Assembly: GCF_017104715.1 (NCBI RefSeq)
Contig: NZ_JAAGPI010000001.1
Span: 62,001 to 126,000, forward strand
Direction of reading: 5' to 3'
DNA length: 64,000 nucleotides
Source: Burkholderia sp. Ac-20365
Lineage (GTDB): Bacteria > Pseudomonadota > Gammaproteobacteria > Burkholderiales > Burkholderiaceae
The notes beneath the pieces are model-generated. The model worked only from the letters and a program-made list of their open reading frames with translations. It was not told the origin of the DNA and ran no database searches. This document shows, one piece after another, positions 54,426-63,068 of the stretch (the stretch's first letter is position 1; each line of letters opens with the position of its first letter). The translations under genes were made by a program, and so were the position numbers.

Positions 54426-56321
54426 TTATTTGTTGTTATTTTTTCGCTTGTTCATTGCAGCACGAATGATCTCGGCGGCGAGATCTTCACTCTCATCGAA
54501 AAATCCGTCCGGCCAATTTGAAATTGTTCCAAATTCATTAAATCTAAGTGGTTCATAAATCGAACCATCCACACCTTTTTCCACGAAATAAACTGTTGCC
54601 AGTTTTGAGACAGAATCGTCTGGCGCAAGCGCCGACAGAAATCTCAACTCGTTGATCATATACTCGCTGTGCGTTTCAATAATGCACTGCTTTCCTAGAA
54701 TCGCTACAGACAGAAAAAAATCTGCGAGCTTCGTTTGCACTTTCGGGTGTAAATGGAGCTCAGGCTGTTCAAAGATCAGACACGAGCCCGGTTCGACAAG
54801 CAATGCTTGAATCAGGATAGGCAATACTTGGCTAACGCCAACGCCAACGTGAGTGAGGTCGTGAAGTGCCGAGGAGTTTGCGGTGGACACGCGCAACTCA
54901 TGTCCTAGCTTTCCCTGATCGTTGGTATGCAAATGATTTGCTACCCCCATATATTGGAGCCAGTCCGAGACTGCCACCAACAACGATGCTTTAATCGGCG
55001 TTGGTGCGGCTAATGTATTTTTGATCGAAGCACTGGGTATGTAAAAAATCTCCGTATCGCGATGGAGATCGAGTACGGCGGCAGTTGATTCTCCTTTTGT
55101 ACCCACATCGAGTGCGTCGATTGAGCCGCCATATGGATAAATCGGCTTGGGTTCATCCCGAAGTGGCCCGAGGTAGCGAATGCGTTCCGAAAAAAACGAA
55201 TGAACGTAACTTGCAGAAAAATCCAATTCACCTGGTAGCGGTCCGCCGCTGATCCGCCGCTCGTCTTTCTTTCCGCGCTTCAGCGTTGCGAAAAGAGTAG
55301 ATTTTACTGTGGGTTCCGCGAAAGCGGTCCATATAGCCTGTCGATAAAAAGTTGGAATAGCAGAGAAGAACGCGTCTAGACCATCGATCGTAAATTCATC
55401 ATCAATTGTCTCAAATTGGCGGGCCACCCTTTGAGATACCGCGGTGTCGCCGCGCTCATTCGCGAGTCTTTCAATCTGCGCATGCATTATCTTTAGGATA
55501 AATCCACACGCTTCTGGATTGGAAAGTAAAAGATCTCGCGCACCGTCCACCGCTTGCTGCGCGGCCTGACCTGTTGCGGTGAAGATTCGATAAATACTTT
55601 CGCATTGCGCGTCCACGATGTCGTAAGTAAAGCTCATATACCGTGGAAGAAAATGCTGCAGGTGAACTCCAAGAGCCTTTGGATTCTGAGCCTGCGGCGC
55701 ACCCCAACGTGGCTTATATGATGTCGGTTGCTCTACTTCGAAGGCAAACGATGCTCTTTCCTGGAGGGAGATTGCGCCGACGCTGACTTTTTCGCGCTTG
55801 AAGAAATCATCAAGTTCGCCGCGACGTCGCCGCAGCGAAATCTCGGACTTGGCTGTCCCACTTGGCTCCGCTTTGGGAGTGTAGCGAAGAGTCACTCGAT
55901 CAAGTTCGGGCTGAAGTTGTGCCACTCCCGACCCCGGCCCGCCTCCAGAAAACTTCATCTCGAAGTGAACGCAATTAGCGCGACTCAGTTGTTCCTCGGA
56001 GAAGTAAATATTCCGATGGTTTGAAAGGTAAAGGCTTTCTTCGGGCCGCGGTTGAAGGTCAAAGCCGATGCTGATTTGCGAAGAATCCGCCTTCGCGGAG
56101 AGAATATCGCTAAACGTGCCTAAGCGCGTTAATGAACCATTCAGAACAACAGGGCGCCGGAAGACGTTGCTTTGGACCGTTTGTGCGAGAAGAAGCACAC
56201 TCTGCAAAAGGGTGCTCTTCCCGGAGCTATTTGACCCTGCGAAGACGGTCAGTGGGGTCAATTCGACTGCGGTACGCTGGCCGATAGATTTGAAATTCTC
56301 AACGTAAAGATTCTTGAGCAT
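54426..56321 (-). CDS. AAA/ABC-type ATPase with DUF3696
   Basis: A 631-aa SMC/OLD-like ATPase. Walker A is GSNSSGKSTLLQS (residues 29-41); the helical insert lies between about 130 and 400; the signature GVGVSQVLPILIQAL and Walker B CLIFEQPELHLHP follow, then the His switch IIETHSEYMINEL. The end (VYFVEKGVDGSIYEPLRFNE, FGTISNWPDGFFDESEDLAA) is the DUF3696 domain. There is no Toprim nuclease, so effector activity must come from elsewhere, presumably the partner gene directly downstream. ATPases of this form occur in several phage-defence operons. The gene is less GC-rich than its neighbours. Confidence 0.88.
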   Translation of the reverse strand: MLKNLYVENFKSIGQRTAVELTPLTVFAGSNSSGKSTLLQSVLLLAQTVQSNVFRRPVVLNGSLTRLGTFSDILSAKADSSQISIGFDLQPRPEESLYLSNHRNIYFSEEQLSRANCVHFEMKFSGGGPGSGVAQLQPELDRVTLRYTPKAEPSGTAKSEISLRRRRGELDDFFKREKVSVGAISLQERASFAFEVEQPTSYKPRWGAPQAQNPKALGVHLQHFLPRYMSFTYDIVDAQCESIYRIFTATGQAAQQAVDGARDLLLSNPEACGFILKIMHAQIERLANERGDTAVSQRVARQFETIDDEFTIDGLDAFFSAIPTFYRQAIWTAFAEPTVKSTLFATLKRGKKDERRISGGPLPGELDFSASYVHSFFSERIRYLGPLRDEPKPIYPYGGSIDALDVGTKGESTAAVLDLHRDTEIFYIPSASIKNTLAAPTPIKASLLVAVSDWLQYMGVANHLHTNDQGKLGHELRVSTANSSALHDLTHVGVGVSQVLPILIQALLVEPGSCLIFEQPELHLHPKVQTKLADFFLSVAILGKQCIIETHSEYMINELRFLSALAPDDSVSKLATVYFVEKGVDGSIYEPLRFNEFGTISNWPDGFFDESEDLAAEIIRAAMNKRKNNNK

Positions 56322-57242
56322 AGGGCGAATTGAGATAATTTTGGTGGACTTCGATCGGTTTTTCTAAATGTCGCGCACCAGCTTGCGCCGAACCACGCAG
56401 CAATTTGAGCTTCTAATCACGCTGCCAGAATTCGCAAAACTCCTCGGCATGAGCGCCTTGCGAGCATTGCTTCAAAGATATGACCGTGCTTCTCGTTGCC
56501 CACGACTTTTTCTTTAAGAGCGGCGGCGAGAAAGCTCGATTGACGTCTCCTCGAATATAACGACACCGTTGAACGAAACTTTAGCCAACATTTCCACCCT
56601 CGGAGTTGTGTTGGGAAAGCTGATTGAACGGATAGGCTGTACGGGTATATTTTTAAGTCGATAGAGGGCTGTACAGAAGGTCGGCAGCGCCGCTCTGCGG
56701 CCAGAGGATTGGCCCTGCCGGCTAAGGTGCGCTTGAGTTGCATGACTGTTTACCGGGTCCCAAGCAGACGTTTGGATGACTACGTCGGGTGTTCGGAAGC
56801 GGCTGGAATTGGCCCGGGTGCCGACTCATGCAATGTGCATTACAGCTTCGGCCTCCCAAGGCTGTGATCGGGAGCACGCGACCCTTCACAGCCGCTCATT
56901 GACTCTGTTACCGAATGGCCGAATTTGGGGTTTAATACGCCTGCGGTGGGCAAACGTCGGCTTGATGTCCCTATCGTTGGCTGACGAATACCGGATGAAG
57001 TCGCGATGACGAAGGTGATCGCCTGCCCCGGTTAAGCGCTGGAAAGCGCCCGCGCTGCCCACCTTGTTTCGCTACGAGCGAGTCAGGCCGGGGGGCGCAG
57101 TTGGTGTTGCACAGGGACGTCAGGGTCAGTTCTGCATATGTCGACGAATGAGTGAATGGACAGGGGGAAGGGGATATGTCGGAACTCGAGGGCATTGACA
57201 TTGCGACGTGTGCCACGGTTTGCAAGATCAAGCAGAGGCTAA
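56322..57242. other. Intergenic region upstream of the ATPase cassette
   Basis: About 920 bases. A minus-strand coding-like fragment around 56417-56520 reads AALKEKVVGNEKHGHIFEAM and may be the tail of a lost gene. The remainder shows no gene. The ATPase promoter must lie in the first part. Confidence 0.4.
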
Positions 57243-58235
57243 TTGACCCGGTCGCAGCTTTGGCAGATAAACATTGATCTCTGTAAGTCCGTGTGTGAAG
57301 CCGCGGCTCACCGGGCCGATCCACGGATAGATGACGCTTTGGTGGATGATTTTGTCGAGGAACACGCACAGCGCATCAAGGACCTATTGACGGCTATTCC
57401 TTCCGCGTTTCACCACGTCACATTGAAGACCCAGAGCGGCGAAATCATGCTGTTCGATTTAGGCGTGCCCGAGATGCTTGAAGCGGCCAAAGCCGTGACC
57501 GAGACCGAGCCGGAGAAGGTCATTAAATCCTATGGGGCGGTCTGGGTACACACGCGGGCATTGAGCGAACTGCGACCCGAGAGCGCATCTAAGAGTAGGC
57601 AAGACCTTCTCCTGAACATCAGGAAAGATGGCGTTGAATATATCGCGCAACTCTACCTAGACGCCGATGACTTCGTTTCACCACTGCTGGAGTGGGCCAT
57701 TGTGGATGCCTTGGTATTCGACAGGGTGACGGAATTCGCGTCGGCTTGCGCGTTCACAGGCAACTTGCCGGATACGCCCCCTGGTCAGTTGGTGGACGGC
57801 CCCCTGCTGCCTGGAACGGGGGCATTTCAGATGGGAGCCAAGCTGCCAAGCTGGTTTTCTGTTTTCGGAGGCGGGATCGCGCAAGCGACTGGGAAACTCG
57901 TCGTGGAACTCATCGCGCTCGGCGTAACGTGGGGAATCTCAGATTGGATCACGAGCGGCGATGGCTCGGCCAAGTGGACGCTGTTCACTGGGCTCACTGC
58001 CGCACGCTGGGTGTGCGGCGCGATCAAGGCGCGTAGTTCGGAGGGTACCGATATCAAGGGGGCAACGAACTTGCAGATGCTATGGGACATGGGTATTGCC
58101 CATGAACGGGTGCCGGCGATGAACGTCGGGCTATTGCGGCACCTGCTCTATAGTCTCGAAGAGCGTGGTGCAGCGTTCAATGGGCGGCGACAATTATCTT
58201 GGCCGGTCGTTGACGATTGTTTTGGCCGGTGGTGA
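57243..58235 (+). CDS. Unknown protein, C-terminus replaced by IS21 end
   Basis: A 330-codon frame from a TTG start with GAGG four bases upstream. The N-terminal two thirds look soluble and acidic (QLYLDADDFVSPLLEWAIVD); around residue 205-265 there are two hydrophobic stretches (WFSVFGGGIAQATGKLVVEL, IALGVTWGISDWI). I do not recognise the family. The left inverted repeat of the IS21 element begins at 58187, so the last 16 codons (RRQLSWPVVDDCFGRW) are IS sequence and the native C-terminus is lost. It may be a disrupted member of the defence-like island. Confidence 0.6.
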   Translation: MTRSQLWQINIDLCKSVCEAAAHRADPRIDDALVDDFVEEHAQRIKDLLTAIPSAFHHVTLKTQSGEIMLFDLGVPEMLEAAKAVTETEPEKVIKSYGAVWVHTRALSELRPESASKSRQDLLLNIRKDGVEYIAQLYLDADDFVSPLLEWAIVDALVFDRVTEFASACAFTGNLPDTPPGQLVDGPLLPGTGAFQMGAKLPSWFSVFGGGIAQATGKLVVELIALGVTWGISDWITSGDGSAKWTLFTGLTAARWVCGAIKARSSEGTDIKGATNLQMLWDMGIAHERVPAMNVGLLRHLLYSLEERGAAFNGRRQLSWPVVDDCFGRW

Positions 58236-58342
58236 GGAGTCGCAGGCGGCGTAGCCGCCGGAGACGACGAGCCACCGGCAGCGCTGTGTCGGCGGGGCTT
58301 TAGGATGGGCTGATCGAAGCTTAAAGAAGAAGCGGTCAGCTC

Positions 58343-59836
58343 ATGTCTGGAACCCGCATCACCGACCAACAGGTTCGTCTCTACATGAACAAGCGCAAAC
58401 ATCATTCGCAGGAAGTGGCGGCCGCCAAGACCGGCATCAGCGTGCGTACGGCACGCCGCATCGAACGTGATGCAACCTTGCCATCCCAGAAGCCACGGCA
58501 TTCGTGGCGGACCCGTCCCGATCCGTTCGCCGAGGTCTGGGATAGCGAAGTCGTGCCGTTGCTGCGCAACGCGCCCCACCTGATGGGCATCACAATCCTG
58601 CGCAAACTGCAGGATGATCATCCGGATCGTTATCCCGATAGCATGCGACGTACGCTAGAACGGCGTATTCGCCAGTGGCGGGCTCTTGAGGGCCCCACCC
58701 AGGAAGTGTTCTTCCCTCAGGAGCATCAGCCCGGCGTGCGCGGACTGTCGGACTTCACCGATATGAGCAAGCTGTGCGTGACGATCGGCGGCGCCCCGTT
58801 TGGCCACCGGCTGTATCACTTCGTGCTGGCGTTCTCACGCTGGGAGTATGCAAACGTAGTCGAGGGTGGTGAGAGTTTCGAAGCCCTCGCGACCGGATTG
58901 CAGAACGCGCTATGGCAGGCGGGAGGCTGCCCGCGTGAACATCGCACTGACAGTCTGTCGGCCGCCTTCAGGAATCTGACCGAACAGGAGGACTTCACGA
59001 CGCGTTACGCAGCTCTGCTCGATCATTACGGCATGGAGGGCACGCGTAACAATCGCGGTCTGGGTCACGAGAACGGGAGTGTGGAGTCCTCGCATCGGTA
59101 TCTGAAGGATGCTGTCGACCAGGCCTTGATGCTTCGAGGCCATCGCGACTTCGCTGACCGGCCCGCCTACGATGAATTCGTACGTGAGGTGGTAATGCGT
59201 CGAAACCGGCGCAACGCCGCTGCGTTTCGCATTGAGCGCGAACAACTGCGGGATCTGCCTGAACGTCGTACCACTGAATTCGTTGAGGACGAAGCACTCG
59301 TGACCCGCTGCAGCACATTTACCGTGCGCGGCATCCTCTACAGTGCACCGTCGCGCCTGATCGGCCACCGGCTGAAGGTGCGGATCTATGGTGACCGGCT
59401 CGACTGCTATCTGTCTGGCGCACTGGTGCACAGCACCTCACGAGGCACCCGTGCTGCCGACAACCGCCACGCACTTGATTACCGCCACTTCATCGACTCG
59501 CTCAGGCGCAAACCTCAGGCGTTCAAGGGGCTCGCGTTTCGTGACGCACTGTTTCCCCGCGAGGCTTACCGTCGAACCTGGGAGCGGCTGGAGGCGCAAC
59601 TGACGCAACGCCAGGCCTGCAAGATCATGGTAGGCCTGCTTGAACTCGCGGGCCGCCACGGCGTAGAGGCCGTACTCGCTGAGCGGCTCGACGCGTTGTT
59701 CGAAGCAGGCGAACTGCCCGATCTGAAGCAGTTGCGCGACGAATTCGCGCCACGCCAAACCTTGTGTCCCGAAGTGGTCGTTCAGATGCCACCTGTCGCA
59801 GTCTATGACGCATTGCTCCACAAGGTGGCGGCATGA
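58343..59836 (+). CDS. istA: IS21-family transposase IstA
   Basis: A 497-aa DDE transposase. The N-terminal helix-turn-helix is EVAAAKTGISVRTARRIERD. The catalytic residues are Asp in GLSDFTDMSK, Asp in EHRTDSLSAAF and Glu in GHENGSVESSH. The C-terminal part (FTVRGILYSAPSRLIGHRLK) is the usual IstA beta-domain. It cuts and joins the element ends. It looks intact and overlaps istB by four bases. Confidence 0.95.
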   Translation: MSGTRITDQQVRLYMNKRKHHSQEVAAAKTGISVRTARRIERDATLPSQKPRHSWRTRPDPFAEVWDSEVVPLLRNAPHLMGITILRKLQDDHPDRYPDSMRRTLERRIRQWRALEGPTQEVFFPQEHQPGVRGLSDFTDMSKLCVTIGGAPFGHRLYHFVLAFSRWEYANVVEGGESFEALATGLQNALWQAGGCPREHRTDSLSAAFRNLTEQEDFTTRYAALLDHYGMEGTRNNRGLGHENGSVESSHRYLKDAVDQALMLRGHRDFADRPAYDEFVREVVMRRNRRNAAAFRIEREQLRDLPERRTTEFVEDEALVTRCSTFTVRGILYSAPSRLIGHRLKVRIYGDRLDCYLSGALVHSTSRGTRAADNRHALDYRHFIDSLRRKPQAFKGLAFRDALFPREAYRRTWERLEAQLTQRQACKIMVGLLELAGRHGVEAVLAERLDALFEAGELPDLKQLRDEFAPRQTLCPEVVVQMPPVAVYDALLHKVAA

Positions 59837-60654
59837 ATGCACCCGCCCATGACAACGGCCGCATGGCCCTGATGCTCAACGAGTTGCGTTTGCCAACAAT
59901 CGGCAGGTTGTGGCCCGAGTTCGCCGAGCGTTCAGACAAGGAAGGATGGCAGGCCGCGCGCCTGCTCAGCGCGCTGCTCGAGCACGAACTGGCCGAACGT
60001 GCCAAACGACGCATCGAGCGGCACCGTGCTGAGTCGCATCTGGATCCGACCAAAACGCTCGCCACCTTCGACTTCGGTATGGTGCCAATGGTCTCGAAAG
60101 CACATGTCACGGCGCTGGCAACTGGGGAGTCCTGGCTGGAGAAAGGCGCCACAATTCTCCTGTTCGGGCCGCCTGGCGCCGGCAAGAGTCATCTGGGATC
60201 GGCCATCGGCCATGCGTTGATCGACGCCGGTTACCGGGTGCTGTTCACGCGCACCAGTGAACTCGTCCAGAAGTTGCAGGCTGCGCGCCAAAGCCTGCAA
60301 TTGCCGTCCGCACTTGCGAAGCTCGATCGCTTCGATCTCATCATCCTTGATGATCTGTCGTACGCGCGCAAGGACCAGGCCGAAACCAGCGTGCTGTTCG
60401 AACTGATCGCCGAGAGGTATGAGCGCAAAAGCCTTCTGATTACAGCTAACCAGCCCTTCTCGGGCTGGAACGATGTCTTCCCCGACCCCGGCATGACCAT
60501 CGCCGCTATCGATCGGCTCGTGCATCACTCGACGATCTTCGAACTGAACGTTGAGAGCTATCGCCGCCGTAAGGCCAGCGACAAACAGAGCGTGCGCCGA
60601 CGACAATTACCCAGCGACAACTACGAAGAAGGAGCGACAACTATGGCCTCTTAA
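59833..60654 (+). CDS. istB: IS21-family helper ATPase IstB
   Basis: A 273-aa DnaC/DnaA-like AAA+ ATPase. Walker A is FGPPGAGKSHLGSAI, Walker B LIILDDLSYARKD, and sensor region LLITANQPFSGWNDVF. It assembles on target DNA and recruits IstA. The ATG overlaps the istA stop (ATGA). The C-terminal tail (RRKASDKQSVRRRQLPSDNY) includes codons of the inner end repeats. Confidence 0.95.
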   Translation: MNAPAHDNGRMALMLNELRLPTIGRLWPEFAERSDKEGWQAARLLSALLEHELAERAKRRIERHRAESHLDPTKTLATFDFGMVPMVSKAHVTALATGESWLEKGATILLFGPPGAGKSHLGSAIGHALIDAGYRVLFTRTSELVQKLQAARQSLQLPSALAKLDRFDLIILDDLSYARKDQAETSVLFELIAERYERKSLLITANQPFSGWNDVFPDPGMTIAAIDRLVHHSTIFELNVESYRRRKASDKQSVRRRQLPSDNYEEGATTMAS

Positions 60655-60697
60655 CCAGCGACAACTACACCCGTCGACCGGCCAAGATAGTTGTCGC

Positions 60698-61940
60698 TGA
60701 CCGGCCGTGCTGCTTGACGCCGTCTAGTTCAATCCCGCTGTGTATTCGATCCTAGACAAGCGGGCGCGACGCGAAGCTAGTTTCAGGTGATGCGTGCGAC
60801 CGCCTGACCACCTGCGAGCCGTTGATCGTCAGTTGCTGCAAATCATCGGGGGAGCGTGAGCGCGGTAGGTTGATTCTGATCGATCAACGCGTGTAAGTCC
60901 GTTGTCTAGGGTGAAGCCGTCATCCAAAGGCCCAGTCGCCGGCCGACGCGAACGGCGCTTCATGGCCGAGAGCACCAGTTCCGCGCGCGTCCCACAGAGC
61001 TGACGTTCGAGTCTCAACGACAACTTTCATGCGACGTGGATGTACGCGTACTCCCGGCCAGTATCTGCCGTTCAGCGTGCGGAGAAGCCTGCCATTGGAA
61101 CGGATGTGTTACTCCGGAACCTGACGTACGAGCTATGCGCAGAATTCGGCCAAAGCCGACGCTCGCCGATCAGCCGCGGTGCGGCGGCTGAAGGTTGCTT
61201 CACTGACATTCGGAAGCCCGTGCTGACGAATGTCCCCTCTCTCTATCGGCGAATGATCCTTCACGTGACCTATAGCGACCCTTGGCCCCAAAGACCGCAA
61301 TCGCTAAGTAGCTCGGAATTCGAATCTCTCATGTGCGCGGAGCGCACCGGCCATTGCAATGACAACTTTGCATGTCACACGTGTGACGACAACTATTGGC
61401 CGAAGCGGAAGCAGTCGCACGACATTGAATCAAGCGCGAGCGCATTGGGGTTATCGGATTAGGAGTTCCAATTCGCGCGGCCCGCAACGATGAATCTGCC
61501 CTCGGTGGGCCTTAATTTGGAGAACATGAGCCTTACTGGATAAGGGTTTGCCGGTTTCGTACGTATTCTGTACGTATTTCGGAGCCGGTGCGGTCTATTC
61601 GTACGTATTCTTCGGAAGCGCCAAGGCACCGTGCCGGGGGCGCAAAAAAGCCAGCCCGGAGTCTACCTCAGTGGACTGACGCTGTAACAGAAGTGTCATT
61701 TTAGACGCACACGCCAGAAATTGCGCTTGCGCTACCGGCGTTCCTTCCTGCGGCGGATGCGTGGTCCGGTGGTCTTGCGGATGGGACCGTTCGAATTCGT
61801 GCCAGATGCTGGGACCGCGCCAGATGCGCGCCGCTACGCGAAGGCGTGCCTAGTCTCCCAAAAAGATGGCCTGGCACATTGGGGCCAAAGCAGCAGATAA
61901 TATTCACGAACAACACATGCATTCTTGCGGGGCACCACCG
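60698..61940. other. Long intergenic region with short direct repeats
   Basis: About 1.2 kb between the IS element and the kinase gene. A 140-codon frame (61040-61462) is Ser/Cys-rich, lacks a ribosome site and matches no family. Direct repeats of TTCGTACGTATTCT lie at 61556 and 61598. No tRNA or attachment site was recognised. Confidence 0.4.
61556..61611. repeat. Direct repeats TTCGTACGTATTCT
   Basis: Two perfect 14-bp copies at 61556-61569 and 61598-61611, with a third partial copy (TACGTATT) at 61571. They start 42 bases apart, about 340 bases before the kinase gene. They could be a regulator site or a recombination scar. Confidence 0.45.
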
Positions 61941-63068
61941 ATGGATAACCAAGTAGTCAAGTTCGTGCGGCAGAAGGACTTCGTGCTGGAGAAACGCCTT
62001 GGGCAAGGCGCAACGGGTAATACCGTCCTACTCCACGATCCGGTTATCAACGAACGCTTTGCCTGCAAAAAATATGAACCCGCGAATCCAGCACATGCTT
62101 CGCAATATTTTGACGCGTTTGTCAGAGAGATAAAACTTCTCCACCTCATAAATCACCCGAATATTGTGCGGGTGTTTAACTACTATCTCTTTCCCAAGCA
62201 GAATACGGGTTATATTCTGATGGAATATGTGAGCGGCATGGATATTGGCACCCACACATTGATTTCATCGGATGGCATCAACGATATCTTCACGCAAACC
62301 GTAGACGGCTTCGCCTATCTTGAGAAAAATGGAATATTGCATCGTGATATTCGCGAAAGCAACATTCTTGTCACGACTGATAATGTTGTTAAAATTATCG
62401 ATTTTGGATTTGGCAAACAAACGGCACCGGATAGTAGCTACAACAAAAGCATTTCCCTGAATTGGTGGTGCGACTTGCCTGCCGAGTTCAAAAATTCGAT
62501 CTATGATTTCCGCACCGAAGTCTATTTTGTCGGGAAGCTGTTCGAGAAAGTCATAAATGAACTGCAAGTAGAATCTTTCAAACACAGCGATCTTCTAGAA
62601 CGCATGTGCCGAATCGAACCGGATGGACGAATCGGTTCATTCGCTGAAGCGAAAAGTGCAATCCTTGACACCGATTTTGGTACTGATTTCACAGATGACG
62701 AGCGGCGAACCTATCGGCAGTTCGCGGACAGTTTATCTAATCTGCTTCGATCTATTGAAAACGATGCCAAGTACAATTCCTCAGCTTCGGTCATATCGAC
62801 CAAGCTTGAAGAAATTTATCGCAGGGTCATGCTTGAAGATTTCATACCCGATCCAACAGTAGTCTCAAGCTGCTTCATTAATGGGGCGTACAGATATGGT
62901 ACCAACGCATATTTCGAAGTCGATGTTTTGAAGAGCTTTATAGCCCTTCTCAGAAAAACTTCGCGCGAAAAGCAAGAAATCATAATCGCGAATTTGCACA
63001 GCCGACTTGATGCAAAGCCGCGCCATACGGTAGAGGCGCCAGAAATGGATGACGATATCCCGTTTTAG
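61941..63068 (+). CDS. Eukaryotic-type Ser/Thr protein kinase with SSB-like C-terminal tail
   Basis: A 375-aa kinase. Gly-rich loop LGQGATGNTV, ATP-anchoring Lys in FACKKY, alpha-C Glu in REIKLL, catalytic H134-R135-D136 (LHRDIRESNIL) and D154-F155-G156 (IIDFGFGK) are all present, so it should be active. Residues 255-365 form a helical region without recognised family (ISTKLEEIYRRVMLEDFIPD). The last residues are EAPEMDDDIPF; the final DDDIPF is identical to the C-terminal tip of bacterial SSB, which binds many repair and replication enzymes. The gene lies in a defence-like island, convergent with a Shedu-like nuclease whose stop overlaps its own. The ATG at 61941 has GGGG upstream; starts 25 codons earlier are possible. 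AT-rich relative to its surroundings, suggesting transfer. Confidence 0.9.
   Translation: MDNQVVKFVRQKDFVLEKRLGQGATGNTVLLHDPVINERFACKKYEPANPAHASQYFDAFVREIKLLHLINHPNIVRVFNYYLFPKQNTGYILMEYVSGMDIGTHTLISSDGINDIFTQTVDGFAYLEKNGILHRDIRESNILVTTDNVVKIIDFGFGKQTAPDSSYNKSISLNWWCDLPAEFKNSIYDFRTEVYFVGKLFEKVINELQVESFKHSDLLERMCRIEPDGRIGSFAEAKSAILDTDFGTDFTDDERRTYRQFADSLSNLLRSIENDAKYNSSASVISTKLEEIYRRVMLEDFIPDPTVVSSCFINGAYRYGTNAYFEVDVLKSFIALLRKTSREKQEIIIANLHSRLDAKPRHTVEAPEMDDDIPF

Larger units (their letters stand above)
58187..60697 (+). mobile_element. Intact IS21-family insertion sequence
   Basis: The terminal inverted repeats are 23 bp at 58187-58209 (starting GCGACAATTATCTTGG) and 60675-60697, matching at 22 of 23. 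Related sub-repeats (GACGATTGTTTTGGCC on the left, GCGACAACTA on the right) lie just inside each end, as is usual in IS21 elements. The element carries complete istA and istB genes. No clear target duplication is visible next to these borders, so the exact ends could be a few bases off or the flanks may have rearranged. Confidence 0.88.

Noticed and set aside
61040..61462. 140-codon frame before the kinase gene
   Set aside because: Ser/Cys-rich, non-coding look, no ribosome site; similar filler blocks occur near 53 kb.
61641..61690. tRNA or intrinsic terminator near the direct repeats
   Set aside because: No cloverleaf can be drawn, and the small hairpin present has a wobble pair and no T-run.
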